DNA of 64,000 bases from Sphingomonas sp. M1-B02 (GCF_026167525.1 NZ_CP110679.1:744001-808000), one strand, 5' to 3'; counted from the stretch's first letter, positions 51,011-60,074 are shown. Program-made: numbers and translations. Notes: generated from the letters alone by a model not told the origin.

Positions 51011-51430
51011 ATGATCGGCAGGCCAGAGTCGCGCAATGCAAGGCGATACGTCGCGCTGCTGCTCGTCGCCTGCGCTTTGCTGTTCCGCATGGCGTTGCCC
51101 GCCGGCTGGATGCCCCAGGCAAGCGCTTCCGGGCTCACGCTTTCCTGGTGCGCCGATAGCGGCACAGGAGGCAACGCCGCTTTGGCCGAGGCGAAGGCGC
51201 TGCTCGCCGATGCGACCGGCGAACAGTCCGAGCCCGAACATCAACCCGCCACCGACCAACCCTGCGCTTTCGCCGCCGCGGCGCAACCGCTGGCGACGTT
51301 CGCGCCGGTGCCGATGCTGGTTCCGGCGGACGCATCCGCGCCGGCGCTCACGCCGACTCCTGCTGCCGCCCCCGGGCGCGGCCTGGCCGCACCCCCGCCC
51401 CGTTCGACCGGACCCCCTGCCCTCATCTGA
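51011..51430 (+). CDS. DUF2946 family protein
   Basis: A 139-residue protein with a single hydrophobic segment (YVALLLVACALLFRMALPAG) followed by the typical GWMPQ motif of DUF2946 and a Cys in LTLSWCAD. A further Cys is in QPCAFA, then an Ala/Pro-rich tail. Members commonly sit beside genes for metal-related TonB receptors, as here, 50 bp upstream of one. The role is unknown; copper handling is suggested in the literature by context only. Confidence 0.82.
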   Translation: MIGRPESRNARRYVALLLVACALLFRMALPAGWMPQASASGLTLSWCADSGTGGNAALAEAKALLADATGEQSEPEHQPATDQPCAFAAAAQPLATFAPVPMLVPADASAPALTPTPAAAPGRGLAAPPPRSTGPPALI

Positions 51431-51480
51431 ACCGTCCCGGCGCTTGCGAGCGCCTGCATTCGTTCATCTGAGGAATCATA

Positions 51481-53457
51481 ATGTCCAATCTGACCCGCGC
51501 GCTGTTTGGCGCGCCCTTGTTGCTTGCCGCCCTCCCCGCCTTCGCCCAGCAGGCCCCCGATCCCCGCGACGATATCGTCGTCACCGCCGAACGGCTGGTC
51601 GCCGAGGCGATCCAGCGGGTAAGCGAGACCCCCGGCGGCGCCCATGTCGTCCCCGCGACCGATTTCGACGAGAAGGTCGCGGTCTCGCTCCGCGACGTGC
51701 TGGCCTTCTCCCCCGGCGTCTATGCCCAGCCGCGCTTCGGGCAGGAGGTGCGGCTCTCGATCCGCGGATCGGGGATCAGCCGCGGCTATCATATGCGCGG
51801 GCTGACCTTGCTGCAGGACGGCGTGCCGCTGAACCTCGCCGACGATAATGGCGATTTCCAGGAGCTCGACCCCGCCTTCCTCCAGCATGTCGAGGTCTTT
51901 CGCGGCGCCAATGCGCTGCGCTTCGGCTCGTCGACGCTGGGCGGTGCGATCAACGGCGTGACGCCGACCGGTCGCTCGGCCAAAGGCGTGCGGCTGCGCG
52001 TCGACGGCGGCAGCTTCGATACGATCCGCGGGCTGGCGAGCATGGGCTATGCCGATGCGCGCGGCGACGCCTGGCTGGCGATCGCCGGCGACAGTTCGGA
52101 CGGGGACCGCGACCATGCCCGGCGCAAGGCGCTGCGGGTCAACGGCAATCTCGGCATCCGGCTGAACGACGATGTCGAGACCCGCTTCTATGCCTCGGCA
52201 CAGACGATCCGCCAGGAGCTGCCCGGCGCGCTGACCTATGCGACGGCGCGCACCGCGCCGAAGACCGGCAATTTCGCCGGCGACCAGGCGCGCGACATCG
52301 ACTCGATCCGGCTGCAGAACCGCACGAGCATCGCGATCGGCGCGGGCACTCTCGATGTCGGCCTGTTCCTCAACGCCAAGCAGCTCCACCATCCGATCTT
52401 CCAGGTGACCGACCAGAATTCGACCGACTGGGGCAGCTATGCCCGGCTCGACCAGGATTTCGGCATGTTCGGATTCACCGCAGGTATCACCGCGCGCTTC
52501 GGCTCGGTCGACTCTCGGCGCTATATCAACATCGACGGCGAGCGCGGCGCGCCCACCTTCCAGGCCGACCTGACCTCGCGCACGATTGATGCCTATGCCG
52601 AGGGCCGCGTGCGTCCGCTGCCTAACCTCACGCTGATCGCGGGCGCGGTCTATACGTCGGGGCTGCGGCGGCAGGAGCAGAGCTTCCCGCTCGTCACCAC
52701 TGGCCGCGCTACCTTCGAGCAGATCTCGCCCAAGCTGGGTGTGCTGTTCGAGCCTGCGGCCGACATCCAGCTCTATGCGAATTACAGTCGCAGCCACGAG
52801 CTTCCCGGCTTCATCGAGCTCGCCCAGATCGCCAGCTTCGTGCCGCTCGATGCGCAGCGCGGCTGGACCGCGGAGGTGGGCGGGCGCGGGCGGATCGGGC
52901 CGCTGCGCTTCGATGTCAGCCTATACCGGGCGAATCTCGACGGCGAACTGCTCCAGTTCAGCGTCGCGCCGCCGACCATTCCGGCCGCCACCTTCAATGC
53001 GGGGCGGACGCGGCACCAGGGGATCGAGGCCGGGTTCGACCTCGATTTGGCAAAGTGGGCGCGGCTGCGGCAGGTGTATCAATATAGCGACTTCGCCTTC
53101 CTCGGCGATCTGCAATTCGGCAACAACCGGCTGCCGGTGATCCCCGAACATGTCTATCGCGGCGAATTGCGGCTGGGCAGCGCCGATCTGCACCTCTCCC
53201 CCGCGCTCGAATGGGTGCCGCGCGGCGCCTGGGCGGACTATGCCAACAGCTTCCGCGCCGATGGCTATGTCCTGTTCAACCTGAGCGCCGAGGCGAAGAT
53301 CGACGATCGCTTCACGCTCTTCGCCGATGCGCGCAACCTGGCAAACCGCAAGGCGGCGGGCGATGTCTCGGCGGTGGTAACCTATGTCCCCAGCGGCGCG
53401 ATCTTCTATCCGGTGGAGCGGCGCAGTGTCTTCGCGGGGGTGCGCGCCGCCTTCTAG
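51481..53457 (+). CDS. TonB-dependent outer-membrane receptor
   Basis: A 658-residue receptor. The signal peptide is MSNLTRALFGAPLLLAALPA. The TonB-box-like DDIVVTAERL comes next, then a plug domain (about 55-160; VSLRDVLAFSPGVYAQ, RLSIRGSGIS, LDPAFLQHVEVFRGANALRFG) and a 22-strand barrel ending SVFAGVRAAF with the terminal aromatic. It is of FecA-like size. The ligand is not known; the DUF2946 neighbour hints at a metal chelate. A small hairpin (51439-51454) lies in the gap before it, and GAGGA is 8 nt before the ATG. Confidence 0.93.
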   Translation: MSNLTRALFGAPLLLAALPAFAQQAPDPRDDIVVTAERLVAEAIQRVSETPGGAHVVPATDFDEKVAVSLRDVLAFSPGVYAQPRFGQEVRLSIRGSGISRGYHMRGLTLLQDGVPLNLADDNGDFQELDPAFLQHVEVFRGANALRFGSSTLGGAINGVTPTGRSAKGVRLRVDGGSFDTIRGLASMGYADARGDAWLAIAGDSSDGDRDHARRKALRVNGNLGIRLNDDVETRFYASAQTIRQELPGALTYATARTAPKTGNFAGDQARDIDSIRLQNRTSIAIGAGTLDVGLFLNAKQLHHPIFQVTDQNSTDWGSYARLDQDFGMFGFTAGITARFGSVDSRRYINIDGERGAPTFQADLTSRTIDAYAEGRVRPLPNLTLIAGAVYTSGLRRQEQSFPLVTTGRATFEQISPKLGVLFEPAADIQLYANYSRSHELPGFIELAQIASFVPLDAQRGWTAEVGGRGRIGPLRFDVSLYRANLDGELLQFSVAPPTIPAATFNAGRTRHQGIEAGFDLDLAKWARLRQVYQYSDFAFLGDLQFGNNRLPVIPEHVYRGELRLGSADLHLSPALEWVPRGAWADYANSFRADGYVLFNLSAEAKIDDRFTLFADARNLANRKAAGDVSAVVTYVPSGAIFYPVERRSVFAGVRAAF

Positions 53458-53469
53458 GCTCCGCTCCGA

Positions 53470-53502
53470 GGGGCGTCTGACGGCATCTCCGCTTGACGCC
53501 CC
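53470..53502 (+). terminator. Terminator-like hairpin after TonB receptor
   Basis: Arms GGGGCGTC and GACGCCCC with a 17-nt loop lie 12 bp after the receptor stop, with a TTTT run about 10 nt further on. The loop is long, so strength is uncertain. Confidence 0.45.
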
Positions 53503-53541
53503 CGGCATCGCCTTTTAAGTGCCGCCGTTCCGGTGCTGATC

Positions 53542-53616
53542 GGCCCCTTCGTCTAGCGGTTAGGACGACGCCCTCTCACGGCGTAAGCACGAGTTCGATT
53601 CTCGTAGGGGTCACCA
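53542..53616 (+). tRNA. tRNA-Glu (CTC)
   Basis: A 75-nt cloverleaf with encoded CCA. The acceptor stem is GGCCCCT / AGGGGTC, the anticodon arm is ACGCC-CTCTCAC-GGCGT with anticodon CTC, and the T arm is CGAG-TTCGATT-CTCG. It borders the signalling cluster that follows. Confidence 0.96.
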
Positions 53617-53630
53617 TCGACTTCAAGCAC

Positions 53631-53802
53631 CTAGCTTGCTTTGATCCGATTCACCTTTTGGCGGACCGTCCGTTCAAGCCATTCTTCGCCGCGCCGCTTA
53701 GCGAACCCCGGTTCCGTGCCGGCTTCTCTTTCCAGCGCCGCCACCAGCGCGTAAGACGTCCGCTGAACGTGCGCCAGCCCATCTCTGAAGGGCCTCCATC
53801 CA
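53631..53802 (-). pseudogene. Truncated gene remnant (C-terminal ~55 codons)
   Basis: One minus-strand frame ending at TAG 53631-53633 reads as convincing protein: RDGLAHVQRTSYALVAALE, then REAGTEPGFAKRRGEEWLER, then TVRQKVNRIKAS. It is charged, amphipathic and GC3-rich. No ATG starts it, and upstream it runs into the receiver gene in another frame. I interpret it as the 3' end of a gene cut off by a recombination event beside tRNA-Glu. The family is not recognised; a very short gene with an internal GTG start is the alternative. Confidence 0.4.
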
Positions 53803-54165
53803 TCAACCGATCCCGGCCTCGATGGCGTCGAGCAATGCGTCGGGATCCACCGGCTTGGTCAGGAAAGCCCTTGCGCCTGCACGCATCGCCTGCTCGCGGG
53901 CCGCATCGGTGGGGAAAGCGGTCATTAGGATCAGAGGAATCGTCCAGCCACGGCGCAGCATCTCCGCCTGCAACGCGAGCCCGCTCATCTCCGGCATATG
54001 GAGGTCGGTCACGACGCACGCCAATCCGGCGCCGTCGGTGGTCAGCAGTTCGCCGGCGCTGGAAAAGCAATGGGGAATCATGCCGGCGGATCGCACGAGG
54101 CTTTCGATGCTTCCCCGCACGCCAGGGTCGTCGTCCACGATGCCGATAACAAGGGAGGCGCTCAC
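53803..54165 (-). CDS. Single-domain response regulator
   Basis: A 120-residue stand-alone receiver. The acidic triad is DDD (11-13), the phosphoacceptor is Asp54 in CVVTDLHMPEMSG, Thr is in LMTAFPTD and Lys is in AFLTKPV. It is FixJ-receiver-like but without an output domain. The start is GTG at 54165, with AGGAG 6 nt upstream. It has its own promoter-like element just after the FixJ-type gene, so it may be expressed apart from it. Confidence 0.87.
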   Translation of the reverse strand: MSASLVIGIVDDDPGVRGSIESLVRSAGMIPHCFSSAGELLTTDGAGLACVVTDLHMPEMSGLALQAEMLRRGWTIPLILMTAFPTDAAREQAMRAGARAFLTKPVDPDALLDAIEAGIG

Positions 54166-54217
54166 TCGATACTCCTGGATACAGTCCACCCGATGCGCCT
54201 GTCACGGTGGCGGCGCC

Positions 54218-54236
54218 ATCATACTCAGATGTTAAA
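54218..54236 (-). promoter_or_regulatory. GTATGAT promoter element, copy 3
   Basis: On the minus strand TTTAACATCTGAGTATGAT ends at 54218, immediately after the FixJ-type gene stop and 53 bp before the receiver start. The final TATGAT fits a -10 box. The same ending and a related upstream AAC-CTG pattern occur twice at 57196-57246. Confidence 0.45.
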
Positions 54237-54851
54237 CCGGTGGATGGTATCGTCCCGAATGCCGAGTGACTCGGCCATCCTCACGAGGTCGGCGAGCGAC
54301 TGCGCCTCCATCTTGCGCATAACATTGCCGCGGTGGATCTTCACGGTGATCTCAGAAAGCGCCATTCGCGCCGCGATTTGCTTGTTCATCAGGCCGGTCA
54401 CAACGAGGCCCATCACCTCCTGCTCCCTCGGAGTCAGGCGCTCGTAGCATCGCTGCAGCGCATCCGCGCCGGCGGCATGCTCGCGACGCTCCCGATCGCG
54501 CGCCAGCGCGCTATCGACGGCGGCGAGCATCTGTTCTTCCGTGAACGGCTTAGGCAGGAAGTCGACCGCGCCAGCCTTCATCCCACGCACGGTCATCGGA
54601 ATGTCGCCATGGCCGGTGATCAGGATGACCGGAATGGCCACCCCCTCCCTCGCCAACTGCTCCTGGAAATCGAGGCCGTTTTGGCCGCGCAGCCGCACGT
54701 CCAGGACTAAGCAAGAGGCTGCCGTCGGCGGCGCGGCGGCGAGGAACTCCCTCGGCGTCTGGAACAGCGCAACGTCGAGCCCGGTCGAGCGCAGCAGGCT
54801 GCCCAGCGAACCCAGCACCTCTGGGTCATCGTCGATCACATAGACGGTCAC
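54225..54851 (-). CDS. FixJ/NarL-type response regulator
   Basis: A 208-residue regulator. The receiver has Asp51 in [23 protein letters not shown] and FLPKPFTEE, which is the FixJ subfamily pattern. A linker of about 20 residues leads to a LuxR-type HTH (about 140-200; [20 protein letters not shown] then [20 protein letters not shown]). The start is GTG at 54851, overlapping the kinase stop by 4 nt (GTGA), so the two are translationally coupled partners. Confidence 0.93.
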   Translation of the reverse strand: MTVYVIDDDPEVLGSLGSLLRSTGLDVALFQTPREFLAAAPPTAASCLVLDVRLRGQNGLDFQEQLAREGVAIPVILITGHGDIPMTVRGMKAGAVDFLPKPFTEEQMLAAVDSALARDRERREHAAGADALQRCYERLTPREQEVMGLVVTGLMNKQIAARMALSEITVKIHRGNVMRKMEAQSLADLVRMAESLGIRDDTIHRFNI

Positions 54852-56365
54852 GCGGCCTCCCTCTCGGCCTGGGCTACGGGCAGCACGAAGCGAAAGGTCG
54901 CGCCCCGATCGGGATTGTTCGCGGCGACAAGGCTCCCGCCGTGCCGCTCGACGATCGAGCGACAGATGGACAGGCCCATCCCCAATCCGTCGCTCTTGGT
55001 GGTGAAGAAAGGAGCAAAGAGGCTCTCGGGGTCGGCGGCGATGCCGGTGCCTCGGTCGCGCACCTCGACGCGAACAATGCCGCCCTCGGCCAGGGCTTCG
55101 ACGCTAAGCTCCCGTTGTTCCGCCGGGGTTCCGGCCATCGCCTGCTCGGCGTTGAGCATCAGGTTCATGAGCACCTGCTGGATCTGGACCCGGTCGCCGC
55201 GCACGGGCGGCAGGTCACCCGCGACCCCAAGGGTGATCGAGACCTGGTTCATTTGGAGATCGCGGCTGAGCAGCGCGACCGTCTCCTCGATCAATGGGCC
55301 CAGAAGCAGCGTGTCCTGGCGGGGTTCGGCGTTGCGGGCGAGGTCGCGGATGCGGGCGATGACCTCAGCGGCGCGCCCTCCGTTCGAAGCGATGTGATCG
55401 AAGCAGTCGGCAGCTTCCTTTGCGTCCGGCGCCTCGCGCGCCAGCCACCGCTGGCCGGATTTGGCATAGGTGATAATCGCCGACAGCGGCTGGTTGACCT
55501 CATGCGCAATCGAAGCGGCGAGCTGCCCCAACGTCGTGACGCGCGCGACGTGGGTGAGCTCTGCCTGCGACTGGGTTAGCCGCGCCTGCGCACGGTTCCG
55601 CTCGGTCACGTCAATGGCCATGATCAGAACGCGGCTCCAGCCATCGGCCCCAGCCGGGACCGTCACGCGGAGAACCACGTCCACCGTCGCGCCGGATGCG
55701 GTGAGGAACTGGGTTTCCTCCTCGATCCCCTGATCTCCCCGGACGAGCGCCGCAAGGATGCGGCCAAGCGCCGCCTCCGCGGAAGGGGTGTGGTGCAATG
55801 TCAGCGTTCCGCCGACGAGCGAGCGTCCGTCCGGCAGGCCGAAGAGGCGTGCCGCGGCGTCGTTCGCCGCGCGGATGGTCGCCGTCCGGGCGATATGGTC
55901 GATCTGCTCGGGCGTGGCGGAGCCTCCCTCCGCCAGGAGCGCATAGGCCGTCGACCAATCGCCCTCCCAGATCGGCAGGCCGGCCGCATTGAAGATCGTG
56001 CGGTAGCGATCCTCGGATTTCCGCTGCTCTCTGGCGGCGGCGAGGTTGCGCACGCTCAGCAAGGTGGTGATCAGGATCGCGACCAGACTGACCGCGAGGC
56101 GCACGGCCGGCGACCCGAGGGGTTCGCCCCAATGGCTCAGGAAGTAGCCCGAAACCGCCATCGCGAACACGACCGCGCCGGTCGCCAGCATCATCCGCCG
56201 ATCGTGACTGCGCGAGGACATGACGACGACGATCGTGTAGAGCACGGCGACCGCACCCTGCAGCGGGCTCAGCACGTCGAGCGCGAACACAGCGAGGGCC
56301 AGAGACAACGCCGCCACGCCGTGAATCCTCACCGCCAGAAGCCTGCCATTCGGATCGTCGCGCAT
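54848..56365 (-). CDS. Membrane sensor histidine kinase (FixL-like, PAS)
   Basis: A 505-residue kinase partner of the FixJ-type regulator. It has three or four N-terminal membrane helices (about 18-40, 48-65, 75-110), a PAS domain (about 125-260), HisKA with phosphoacceptor near His288 in [16 protein letters not shown], and HATPase with [19 protein letters not shown] and [18 protein letters not shown]. The AHEVNQPL motif is that of FixL/DctB-type kinases. The signal is unknown; no haem-binding PAS residue is evident. ATG 56365 has a GGAAG site 6 nt upstream. Confidence 0.9.
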   Translation of the reverse strand: MRDDPNGRLLAVRIHGVAALSLALAVFALDVLSPLQGAVAVLYTIVVVMSSRSHDRRMMLATGAVVFAMAVSGYFLSHWGEPLGSPAVRLAVSLVAILITTLLSVRNLAAAREQRKSEDRYRTIFNAAGLPIWEGDWSTAYALLAEGGSATPEQIDHIARTATIRAANDAAARLFGLPDGRSLVGGTLTLHHTPSAEAALGRILAALVRGDQGIEEETQFLTASGATVDVVLRVTVPAGADGWSRVLIMAIDVTERNRAQARLTQSQAELTHVARVTTLGQLAASIAHEVNQPLSAIITYAKSGQRWLAREAPDAKEAADCFDHIASNGGRAAEVIARIRDLARNAEPRQDTLLLGPLIEETVALLSRDLQMNQVSITLGVAGDLPPVRGDRVQIQQVLMNLMLNAEQAMAGTPAEQRELSVEALAEGGIVRVEVRDRGTGIAADPESLFAPFFTTKSDGLGMGLSICRSIVERHGGSLVAANNPDRGATFRFVLPVAQAEREAA

Positions 56366-56484
56366 CGTCGTCTTCCGCAACTCCCCGATCCACGCGACCG
56401 GAAGCATCGCCAAGCTGGACGAGGTCGCCGAAGATCGCAACGGCGAACCGAGGTAGGTCGTAGATCCGGACTTTTCGGTCGAGC

Positions 56485-57141
56485 TCAAACGCATAGCGTG
56501 AAACGCGTCCCGGGACGGGCGTCGTGCCACCTGTGCTGGGCACCCAGCCGCCGAGCCATCATCGCGACAAGCTCGGTTCCCAGGCCGCTTCCCTCCGGCG
56601 CCGCGCCGGCTATCCGCCCACGGCCCTGGTCCGCAACTTCGAGCACGAACCCGCCCCGCGGGGCATCGCGCAGCGAGACCTCGACATCACCCGGGTGCCC
56701 CGAGGGGTAGGCATATTTGCAGGCATTACCCACCAGCTCCGAGACGATTACCCCGATCGAGGTCGCAACCTCGGGCGTGACCACCACCCGATCCGCGGCG
56801 ACGCGGACGTGGCGTCCGGCATCGGCGTCGCCGCAACTCGTCTCCAGGTCGGCGCCGAGATCCTCCAGGTAGCCGCCGAGATCGACTCCACCCACCGACC
56901 GTTGCCGATAAAGTTGCCGATGGACCCCCGCAATCGCCGCGATCCGGCGCGTCGTGGTGTCGAGCACCGCGAGCGCCGCCGGATCGGTAATGCGCCGCGC
57001 CGCGATGGAAACCAGTGCAGCCGTAAGCTGGAGGCTGTTCGCCACCCGGTGGTTCGCCTCGTCCATGCTGCTCGGCTCGCGAAGGGCGGGAAGCACGGTC
57101 ACGGCTGCGACTTCGAAAGCGGCGTGTTGCGTGATGGTCAT
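56485..57141 (-). CDS. HisKA_2-type histidine kinase without sensor domain
   Basis: A 218-residue protein made of only a dimerisation/phosphoacceptor helix pair and an ATPase domain. His31 is in [20 protein letters not shown], the HisKA_2 form. The ATPase domain has [17 protein letters not shown] (N box), VADQGRG and [17 protein letters not shown]. Such kinases often act in alphaproteobacterial general stress signalling, but no PhyR, NepR or EcfG gene is near. ATG 57141 has AGGA 7 nt upstream. It is divergent from the hydrolase gene through a symmetric promoter region. Confidence 0.88.
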   Translation of the reverse strand: MTITQHAAFEVAAVTVLPALREPSSMDEANHRVANSLQLTAALVSIAARRITDPAALAVLDTTTRRIAAIAGVHRQLYRQRSVGGVDLGGYLEDLGADLETSCGDADAGRHVRVAADRVVVTPEVATSIGVIVSELVGNACKYAYPSGHPGDVEVSLRDAPRGGFVLEVADQGRGRIAGAAPEGSGLGTELVAMMARRLGAQHRWHDARPGTRFTLCV

Positions 57142-57195
57142 CGTCCGGTCCTCGATTGCGTGACCATCGGATCCACGATCGGCCGGCCCGGAACC

Positions 57196-57246
57196 ATCAT
57201 ACGGAGGTTTGGGGCGCCATCCCCGGAACCTAAACCTGCGTATGAT
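57196..57246. promoter_or_regulatory. Symmetric divergent promoter/operator (GTATGAT copies 1 and 2)
   Basis: Left arm 57196-57210 (ATCATACGGAGGTTT) and right arm 57232-57246 (AAACCTGCGTATGAT) are inverted copies with one mismatch in 15. The 21 nt between hold a second small inverted repeat, GGGG...CCCC. Read outward, each arm is AAACCTNCGTATGAT, ending in a -10-like TATGAT 55 bp from the kinase start on one side and 80 bp from the hydrolase start on the other. No good -35 is present, which suggests activator dependence. Confidence 0.6.
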
Positions 57247-57325
57247 ATCGTTACCTCCGTCCCCCGCCGATATCGGCCTGATCGGACGGGCATCCGCCAG
57301 CGTCCGCCTGCAAATGGAGGCCAGC

Positions 57326-58162
57326 ATGACTGTGATCACGACGAAGGACGGCGCGGAGATCTACTTCAAGGACTGGGGACCCAAGGACGCTCAGCCGATC
57401 ATGTTCCACCACGGCTGGCCGCTCAGTGCCGACGACTGGGACGCGCAGATGCTGTACTTCCTCCAGCATGGCTACCGCGTCGTCGCGCATGACCGCCGCG
57501 GGCACGGCCGCTCTTCGCAGATCGACACCGGTCACGACATGGACCATTATGCCGCCGACGCGTCCGCCGTCGCCGAACATCTCGATCTCCGGAACGCTGT
57601 CCATATCGGCCACTCGACCGGAGGCGGCGAGGTCGCTCGCTATGTCGCCAGGTTCGGACAGCCCCAGGGCCGTGTCGCCAAGGCCGTGCTCGTCAGCGCG
57701 GTGCCGCCATTGATGGTCAAGACCGCGGACAATCCGGGCGGGACCGACATCAGCGTGTTCGACGGTTTCCGCAGCGCGCTTGCTGCCAACCGCGCCGCCT
57801 TCTTCCTCGATGTCGCCTCCGGTCCCTTCTACGGGTTCAACCGGCCCGGCGCCCAGGTGTCGGACGCCGTCGTCCGCAACTGGTGGCGCCAGGGCATGAT
57901 GGGCAGCGCGCTGGCGCACCATGCGGGCATCAAGGCGTTTTCGGAGACCGACCAGACAGAGGATCTGAAGGCGATCTCCGTGCCGACGCTGGTGCTGCAG
58001 GGCGACGACGACCAGATCGTCCCTTATGCCGATGCGTCCCTCCTCCAGGTCAAGCTACTCCAGAACGGCACGCTGAAAATCTATCCCGGCTTCCCGCACG
58101 GGATGTTGACGACACATGCCGCTGTCCTCAATCCAGACCTTCTGGCGTTTGTTCGAGGCTGA
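57326..58162 (+). CDS. Alpha/beta hydrolase (non-haem chloroperoxidase-like)
   Basis: A 278-residue hydrolase. The nucleophile Ser97 is in HIGHSTGGGEVARYV, the acid is in LQGDDDQIVPYAD near residue 227, and His is in YPGFPHGM near residue 256. HHGWPLSADDWD and AHDRRGHGRSSQ are the oxyanion and cap motifs of cofactor-free chloroperoxidases/aryl esterases. It may hydrolyse esters or make peracids. ATG 57326 has GGAGG 5 nt upstream. The shared operator links it to the kinase cluster. Confidence 0.92.
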   Translation: MTVITTKDGAEIYFKDWGPKDAQPIMFHHGWPLSADDWDAQMLYFLQHGYRVVAHDRRGHGRSSQIDTGHDMDHYAADASAVAEHLDLRNAVHIGHSTGGGEVARYVARFGQPQGRVAKAVLVSAVPPLMVKTADNPGGTDISVFDGFRSALAANRAAFFLDVASGPFYGFNRPGAQVSDAVVRNWWRQGMMGSALAHHAGIKAFSETDQTEDLKAISVPTLVLQGDDDQIVPYADASLLQVKLLQNGTLKIYPGFPHGMLTTHAAVLNPDLLAFVRG

Positions 58163-58433
58163 TAGGGCTCGGCGGCGGACATCCGCCGCCGACCGTCCGG
58201 AGGGGCTGACGCGACGCGGACTGTTCACCTCGAGCGAGGCCGCCGATACCATCATGCAGGCAGGTCACGCCAAGCGCGCGGCTGCGAGGAGTGCCTCGAG
58301 ATCGGCAGCCCGTGGCTTCACCTGCGGATATCAAGGCAGCTGCGGGCTTGTCGGCTGCCGCGATCAGCAGCCCCATGGTCGCGCCACGGGGCACTTGCAC
58401 CGCGCAGTACCCGATCTGGCGAAGGAACATGGG

Positions 58434-59207
58434 TCACTCGATTGCCGCAAGTATCGCGGCCGCCGTGTCCTCAGGCTGGTCCCACATGGGAAAATGCCCG
58501 CTGGCCTCGAACCAGTGCAGATGTGCGGAGGGAAAGGCGGCTTTCGCCCGCGCTGCCTGCCTTGGCAGGCACAGTCGATCGTGGCGACCCCACCCGATCA
58601 CGATGCGGCGAGCCGGGTCGGCGGCCGGACCGGTTTGCTCAGGCCCGTTCGAAAGGTCATGAACCAAGGCGTCGAAGGTCCGTGTCGTGCTGAGGCTTGC
58701 CAACTCCGTCGCAACCACCTCCGGATCGAGCTTCCAAGGATGCGCGGAAAGCTGCGCCAGCAATGCCGTGCGTGATGCGGCATTGCTGCTCAGCATCGGC
58801 AGGAGCGGCCGGATTGCCCGAAGCAGCCGTCCCGAGACGCCTATGGTGGTCCTGAAAAACGTGCGCTCCCAACCGCGCCAGAAGCCGCCGGGGTCGAGTG
58901 CAACAGCGTTGCCGACGCGACCACGCCGAGCAAGTTCCAGCACGATCCGCGCTCCCATGGAGCTGCCGACGACGTCGATCCCTTCCAGCCCCTTGTCGCC
59001 AACGTAACGCTCGACGCTGCCCACGAGGCCGTCGAAAGTCCCGCTATCGGCTTCCGCCGGGGTGGATCCGTGTCCAGGCAGGTCGATCGCGATCACCGTC
59101 CGTTCGGCGCTGAGAGCTCCCAGGATGGTGCTCCACGATTGCCAGCTTCCCCCCAGACCGTGGATAAGCAGCAACTTACGGCCGGCGCCGCGCTGGACCT
59201 CGAACAT
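58434..59207 (-). CDS. Alpha/beta fold hydrolase
   Basis: A 257-residue hydrolase. LLLIHGLGGSWQSW holds the oxyanion-hole HG, AIDLPGHGSTP follows, and the nucleophile is Ser83 in VVGSSMGAR (GxSxG). An acid is likely in GWGRHDRLCLP and His in FEASGHFPMWD. Substrate unknown. It converges on the chloroperoxidase-like gene; the 271 bp between them hold no convincing gene. The 180 bp upstream, before kdpE, also hold nothing I can name. Confidence 0.87.
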   Translation of the reverse strand: MFEVQRGAGRKLLLIHGLGGSWQSWSTILGALSAERTVIAIDLPGHGSTPAEADSGTFDGLVGSVERYVGDKGLEGIDVVGSSMGARIVLELARRGRVGNAVALDPGGFWRGWERTFFRTTIGVSGRLLRAIRPLLPMLSSNAASRTALLAQLSAHPWKLDPEVVATELASLSTTRTFDALVHDLSNGPEQTGPAADPARRIVIGWGRHDRLCLPRQAARAKAAFPSAHLHWFEASGHFPMWDQPEDTAAAILAAIE

Positions 59208-59387
59208 TCAGTGGGGACTCCGATTGACGCGATGCTGAACGAGCAGGATCGGTCTTCGGGCCCATCCCGTCCTCTGGATGAAGATGCGGTCGCGTCGATC
59301 TCGCACATTCGCGGATCAGTCGGTGGAGCAGCGGCAAAGCCGCCGTGCGTTCCCAGCTACGACGCAGAAAAAGCGATCGTCCCGCGC

Positions 59388-60074
59388 TCAGGGCGAAATC
59401 ATCAGCCTGTAGCCGACCCCGGGTTCGTTGCGGATGAACGACGGCCCCGCCCCACCCTCGAGCTTCTTGCGGACACCGCGCGCGGCCACGCGCAGATATT
59501 CGACGTCGCGCTCGTGCCCCTGGCCCCAGACACTGCGCAACAGTTGAACATGCGTGACCACTCTGCCCGGGTGTTTCGCAAGCTCGGCCAGGAACCCGAA
59601 CTCCTTCGGCGTGAGGCGAACCTCGCTCCCGTCTTTCCGAACCAGCCGCGCCGCGAGGTCGATCTCGATGTCTCCCAGCCGGACCGTCGGAGCATCGATC
59701 TCGGACGCAAGCCGATGCCGCAACGCGGTTCGCACTCGTGCAAGCACCTCTTCGGTGTCGAAGGGCTTGGTGACATAATCGTCCGCGCCAAGGTCCAGCG
59801 CGCTCACTTTTTCGGCAGTCGCGGCGCGCGCAGAAATGACGATCACCGCTGCTCCGGACGCCTTGATCAGCGCGATCAACTCCAGCCCATCGCGATCGGG
59901 CAGACCCAGATCGAGCAGCACCGCCTCGGGCTTGTCGATCTGCATCGCGCTGAGCGCTTCGCGGGCGTTGCCGGCCTCGACCACGCGGTAGCCGCCGCGC
60001 GCCAGGCTGGCGTTCAGCAGCCGCCGGATCGCGGGTTCGTCGTCGACTACCAGGATGTTGGCATGCGGGCTCAT
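59388..60074 (-). CDS. kdpE: KDP operon response regulator KdpE
   Basis: OmpR-type regulator that activates the kdp operon at low K+ or high osmolarity. The 228-residue protein has an N-terminal receiver with Asp55 in AVLLDLGLPDRDG and Lys in DDYVTKPFDTEE. The C-terminal winged helix has RLTPKEFGFLAELAKHPGRV and SFIRNEPGVGYRL. ATG 60074 overlaps the kdpD stop as ATGA. Confidence 0.95.
   Translation of the reverse strand: MSPHANILVVDDEPAIRRLLNASLARGGYRVVEAGNAREALSAMQIDKPEAVLLDLGLPDRDGLELIALIKASGAAVIVISARAATAEKVSALDLGADDYVTKPFDTEEVLARVRTALRHRLASEIDAPTVRLGDIEIDLAARLVRKDGSEVRLTPKEFGFLAELAKHPGRVVTHVQLLRSVWGQGHERDVEYLRVAARGVRKKLEGGAGPSFIRNEPGVGYRLMISP

Noticed and set aside
53542..53616. tRNA-Glu as a current prophage or ICE attachment site
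   Set aside because: No repeat of the tRNA 3' end and no integrase was found in the downstream 10 kb; only an old recombination is suggested.
57225..57252. EcfG-type promoter GGAAC...CGTT before the hydrolase
   Set aside because: The spacing is 19 nt to CGTT, while the general-stress consensus is about 16-17; no PhyR, NepR or EcfG gene is nearby.
58128..58430. A 100-codon minus-strand frame between the two hydrolase genes
   Set aside because: It has a hydrophobic start but overlaps the 3' end of the chloroperoxidase-like gene, has no clear ribosome binding site, and its second half looks random.
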